Assembly (NCBI GenBank): GCA_028686565.1
Contig: JAQUBU010000140.1
Location: forward strand, 1-6,234
Length of the DNA stretch: 6,234 bases
Direction of reading: 5' to 3'
DNA from: Syntrophomonadaceae bacterium
Lineage (GTDB): Bacteria > Bacillota > Syntrophomonadia > Syntrophomonadales > Syntrophomonadaceae
This document shows positions 5,419 through 6,234 of this stretch, piece after piece. Within the stretch, counting starts at the first letter, position 1, and each line of letters starts with the position of its first letter. The position numbers and the translations under genes were made by a program. Under the pieces are notes generated by a model that did not search any database, was not told the DNA's origin, and was given only the letters and a program-made list of their open reading frames with translations.

Positions 5419-5439
5419 AGGACATCGAATAGGGCTTTC

Positions 5440-6168
5440 TTAGGTTAGACTAAACAGATCCTGCAGGTATGGTGAAGGTTTAATATCTAGTTCGTTGCGA
5501 AGATTCACTTCATATTTACGGTATATTCTATGTGCCGAAGCAGTATCGCCAGCTTGCAGCTTTGAGCTTATCAGCATTGCAACTGCCTCCTCCTCTAAAG
5601 GATTTTGTTCAATTAACCGAGTTAAAGCGGCTGCCGCTTTTTGAGTTTGGCCATTCCTTATGTATGTTTTTGCCAGTTGATATTGCAGCCGGATAAATTC
5701 ATACTCAAACCAGGTTCTGGATTGAAAAGCCCATTCGTATGGCTTGTCAACAAAATAAGCCGATTTGTATAACGATAGAGCATGCTCGATAGCAGTAATA
5801 TTTGTTTCATCCTGGCTATTGGCATTATCAGCTGTCAAAAAAGCTAGAATATCACATTCAAGTTGTTTAGTATCGAGGAGATAATTATCCCGTTCGCGGC
5901 GTAGAATGTTTGTAAAACCTTTTTCAGCCAGGGCTTTGCGCAGATATGTTGCGGTCACATAAAAATTATTGCAGGAGCGTGAGTATTCGATTTCCGGCCA
6001 TAAAGTATCTATAATTATTTCTTTGGCTACGGATTTACCCTGATAATGGATCAGCAAAGCAAAAAGCTCCTCGGCTTTGGCAGTCCGCCAGCGGATAGGA
6101 TCAGCTTCCGCATCCTGCACTCTCCAAAATTTTCTTAATTGTAGCACAATCCTTCTCTTTAATTTCAC
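5440..6168 (-). CDS. Stand-alone SARP-type transcriptional activator (winged helix + BTAD)
   Basis: This 242-residue protein combines an OmpR-like winged helix (about 8-100) with a bacterial transcriptional activation domain of TPR-like helices (about 102-240). Typical pieces are IRWRTAKAEELFALLIHYQG (25-44), DTLWPE (54-59), the recognition-helix region NNFYVTATYLRKAL (67-80) and a wing ending RERDNYLLD (91-99). The BTAD half shows YEWAFQSRTWFEYE (144-157), LAKTYIRNGQTQKAAAALTR (165-184), LIEQNPLEEEAV (185-196) and the usual end YEVNLRNELDIKPSPYLQDLF (219-239). Such proteins bind direct repeats and recruit RNA polymerase. The start is GTG at 6168 with only a weak site (GAGTGA); a second GTG at 6147 has AGAGAAGG close upstream but would trim the first strand. 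An in-frame TAA two codons before 6168 excludes fusion to an upstream receiver. In Bacillota a receiver often precedes this module; here receiver-like genes follow separately. Confidence 0.88.
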   Translation of the reverse strand: MKLKRRIVLQLRKFWRVQDAEADPIRWRTAKAEELFALLIHYQGKSVAKEIIIDTLWPEIEYSRSCNNFYVTATYLRKALAEKGFTNILRRERDNYLLDTKQLECDILAFLTADNANSQDETNITAIEHALSLYKSAYFVDKPYEWAFQSRTWFEYEFIRLQYQLAKTYIRNGQTQKAAAALTRLIEQNPLEEEAVAMLISSKLQAGDTASAHRIYRKYEVNLRNELDIKPSPYLQDLFSLT

Positions 6169-6197
6169 GTATTATCGTCACTCTATAAAATTCGACT

Positions 6198-6233
6198 TAA
6201 ATAGCAAAAAAAAACTTGAAAGACTACTCGAAA
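6198..6233 (-). promoter_or_regulatory. Candidate promoter of the SARP gene with repeated TTTCRAGT
   Basis: On the minus strand TTTCGAGT (6233-6226) and TTTCAAGT (6221-6214) repeat with a 12-bp period. They are followed after 10 bp by TATTTA (6203-6198) in the context TTGCTATTTA, an extended -10-like element. Transcription would start near 6191, about 22 nt before the GTG start. The layout loosely resembles SARP operators, but the period is 12 rather than 11 and the spacing is less exact, so autoregulation is only suggested. Confidence 0.3.
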
Positions 6234-6234
6234 G

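Larger units (their letters stand above)
5098..5439. other. Structured intergenic region between the SARP gene and pseudo-receiver A
   Basis: These 342 bases contain no credible gene. From left to right they hold the operator/promoter of pseudo-receiver A, one arm of an inverted repeat (5147-5161), five tandem 25-26 bp units (5193-5320), and a palindrome CGTAAT-TG-ATTACG (5325-5338). Next is a minus-strand hairpin GAAAAGCG/CGTTTTTC (5365-5344), which could be a weak terminator for the SARP gene. A small hairpin CGGGT-TATT-ACCCG (5377-5390) and the second inverted-repeat arm (5401-5418) follow. The GC-rich repeat units differ in composition from the rest of the window. Confidence 0.7.

Noticed and set aside
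6169..6234. A receiver domain fused in frame in front of the SARP protein
   Set aside because: An in-frame TAA stands two codons before the GTG start, and the 66 bases upstream look like a promoter region with a T run rather than coding sequence.

Overview
The window looks like a chromosomal segment of a low-GC, Gram-positive-type anaerobe (Bacillota, most likely Clostridia or Negativicutes). The evidence is AT-rich intergenic DNA, strong purine-rich ribosome binding sites, frequent TTG/GTG starts, abundant PAS sensors, and a SARP/BTAD activator beside receiver-like proteins. The species cannot be named from the sequence alone.

Left part (1-2115). A PAS-domain sensor runs leftward off the window edge (1-464, minus). 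A roughly 400 bp AT-rich divergent intergenic region separates it from a complete branched-chain amino acid aminotransferase (864-1931, plus). After that gene comes a 184 bp gap holding a candidate extended -10 promoter and a long stem-loop.

Middle part (2116-4285, plus). A 626-residue protein consists of five consecutive PAS-like modules with no recognisable output domain. It is followed 31 bp later by a small Cys/His-rich protein of 85 residues, and the two probably form an operon. The small gene contains a perfect 13-bp inverted repeat with a 4-nt loop. Read on the minus strand it is followed by a pyrimidine-rich T tract, so it may be the terminator of the opposing operon.

Right part (6168-4295, minus). 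Three regulatory genes are read leftward: a stand-alone SARP-type activator (winged helix plus BTAD/TPR, 242 aa), then two small receiver-like proteins (129 and 122 aa). Both receiver-like proteins have Arg in place of the phospho-acceptor Asp, and both lack the conserved Lys. In many Bacillota a receiver is fused in front of the SARP module. Here the modules are separate genes, and the receivers appear unable to be phosphorylated.

The 342 bp between the SARP gene and the pseudo-receivers is the most structured stretch. It contains five tandem 25-26 bp units, a pair of inverted repeats at its edges, and, just upstream of the first pseudo-receiver, two nearly identical 11-mers in tandem ending 5 bp before an extended -10 element. 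This matches the layout of SARP operators known in Streptomyces. The main hypothesis is a small circuit in which the SARP protein switches on two phosphorylation-independent pseudo-receivers, which may in turn modulate it or another partner. The DNA layout is seen directly; the circuit is inference.
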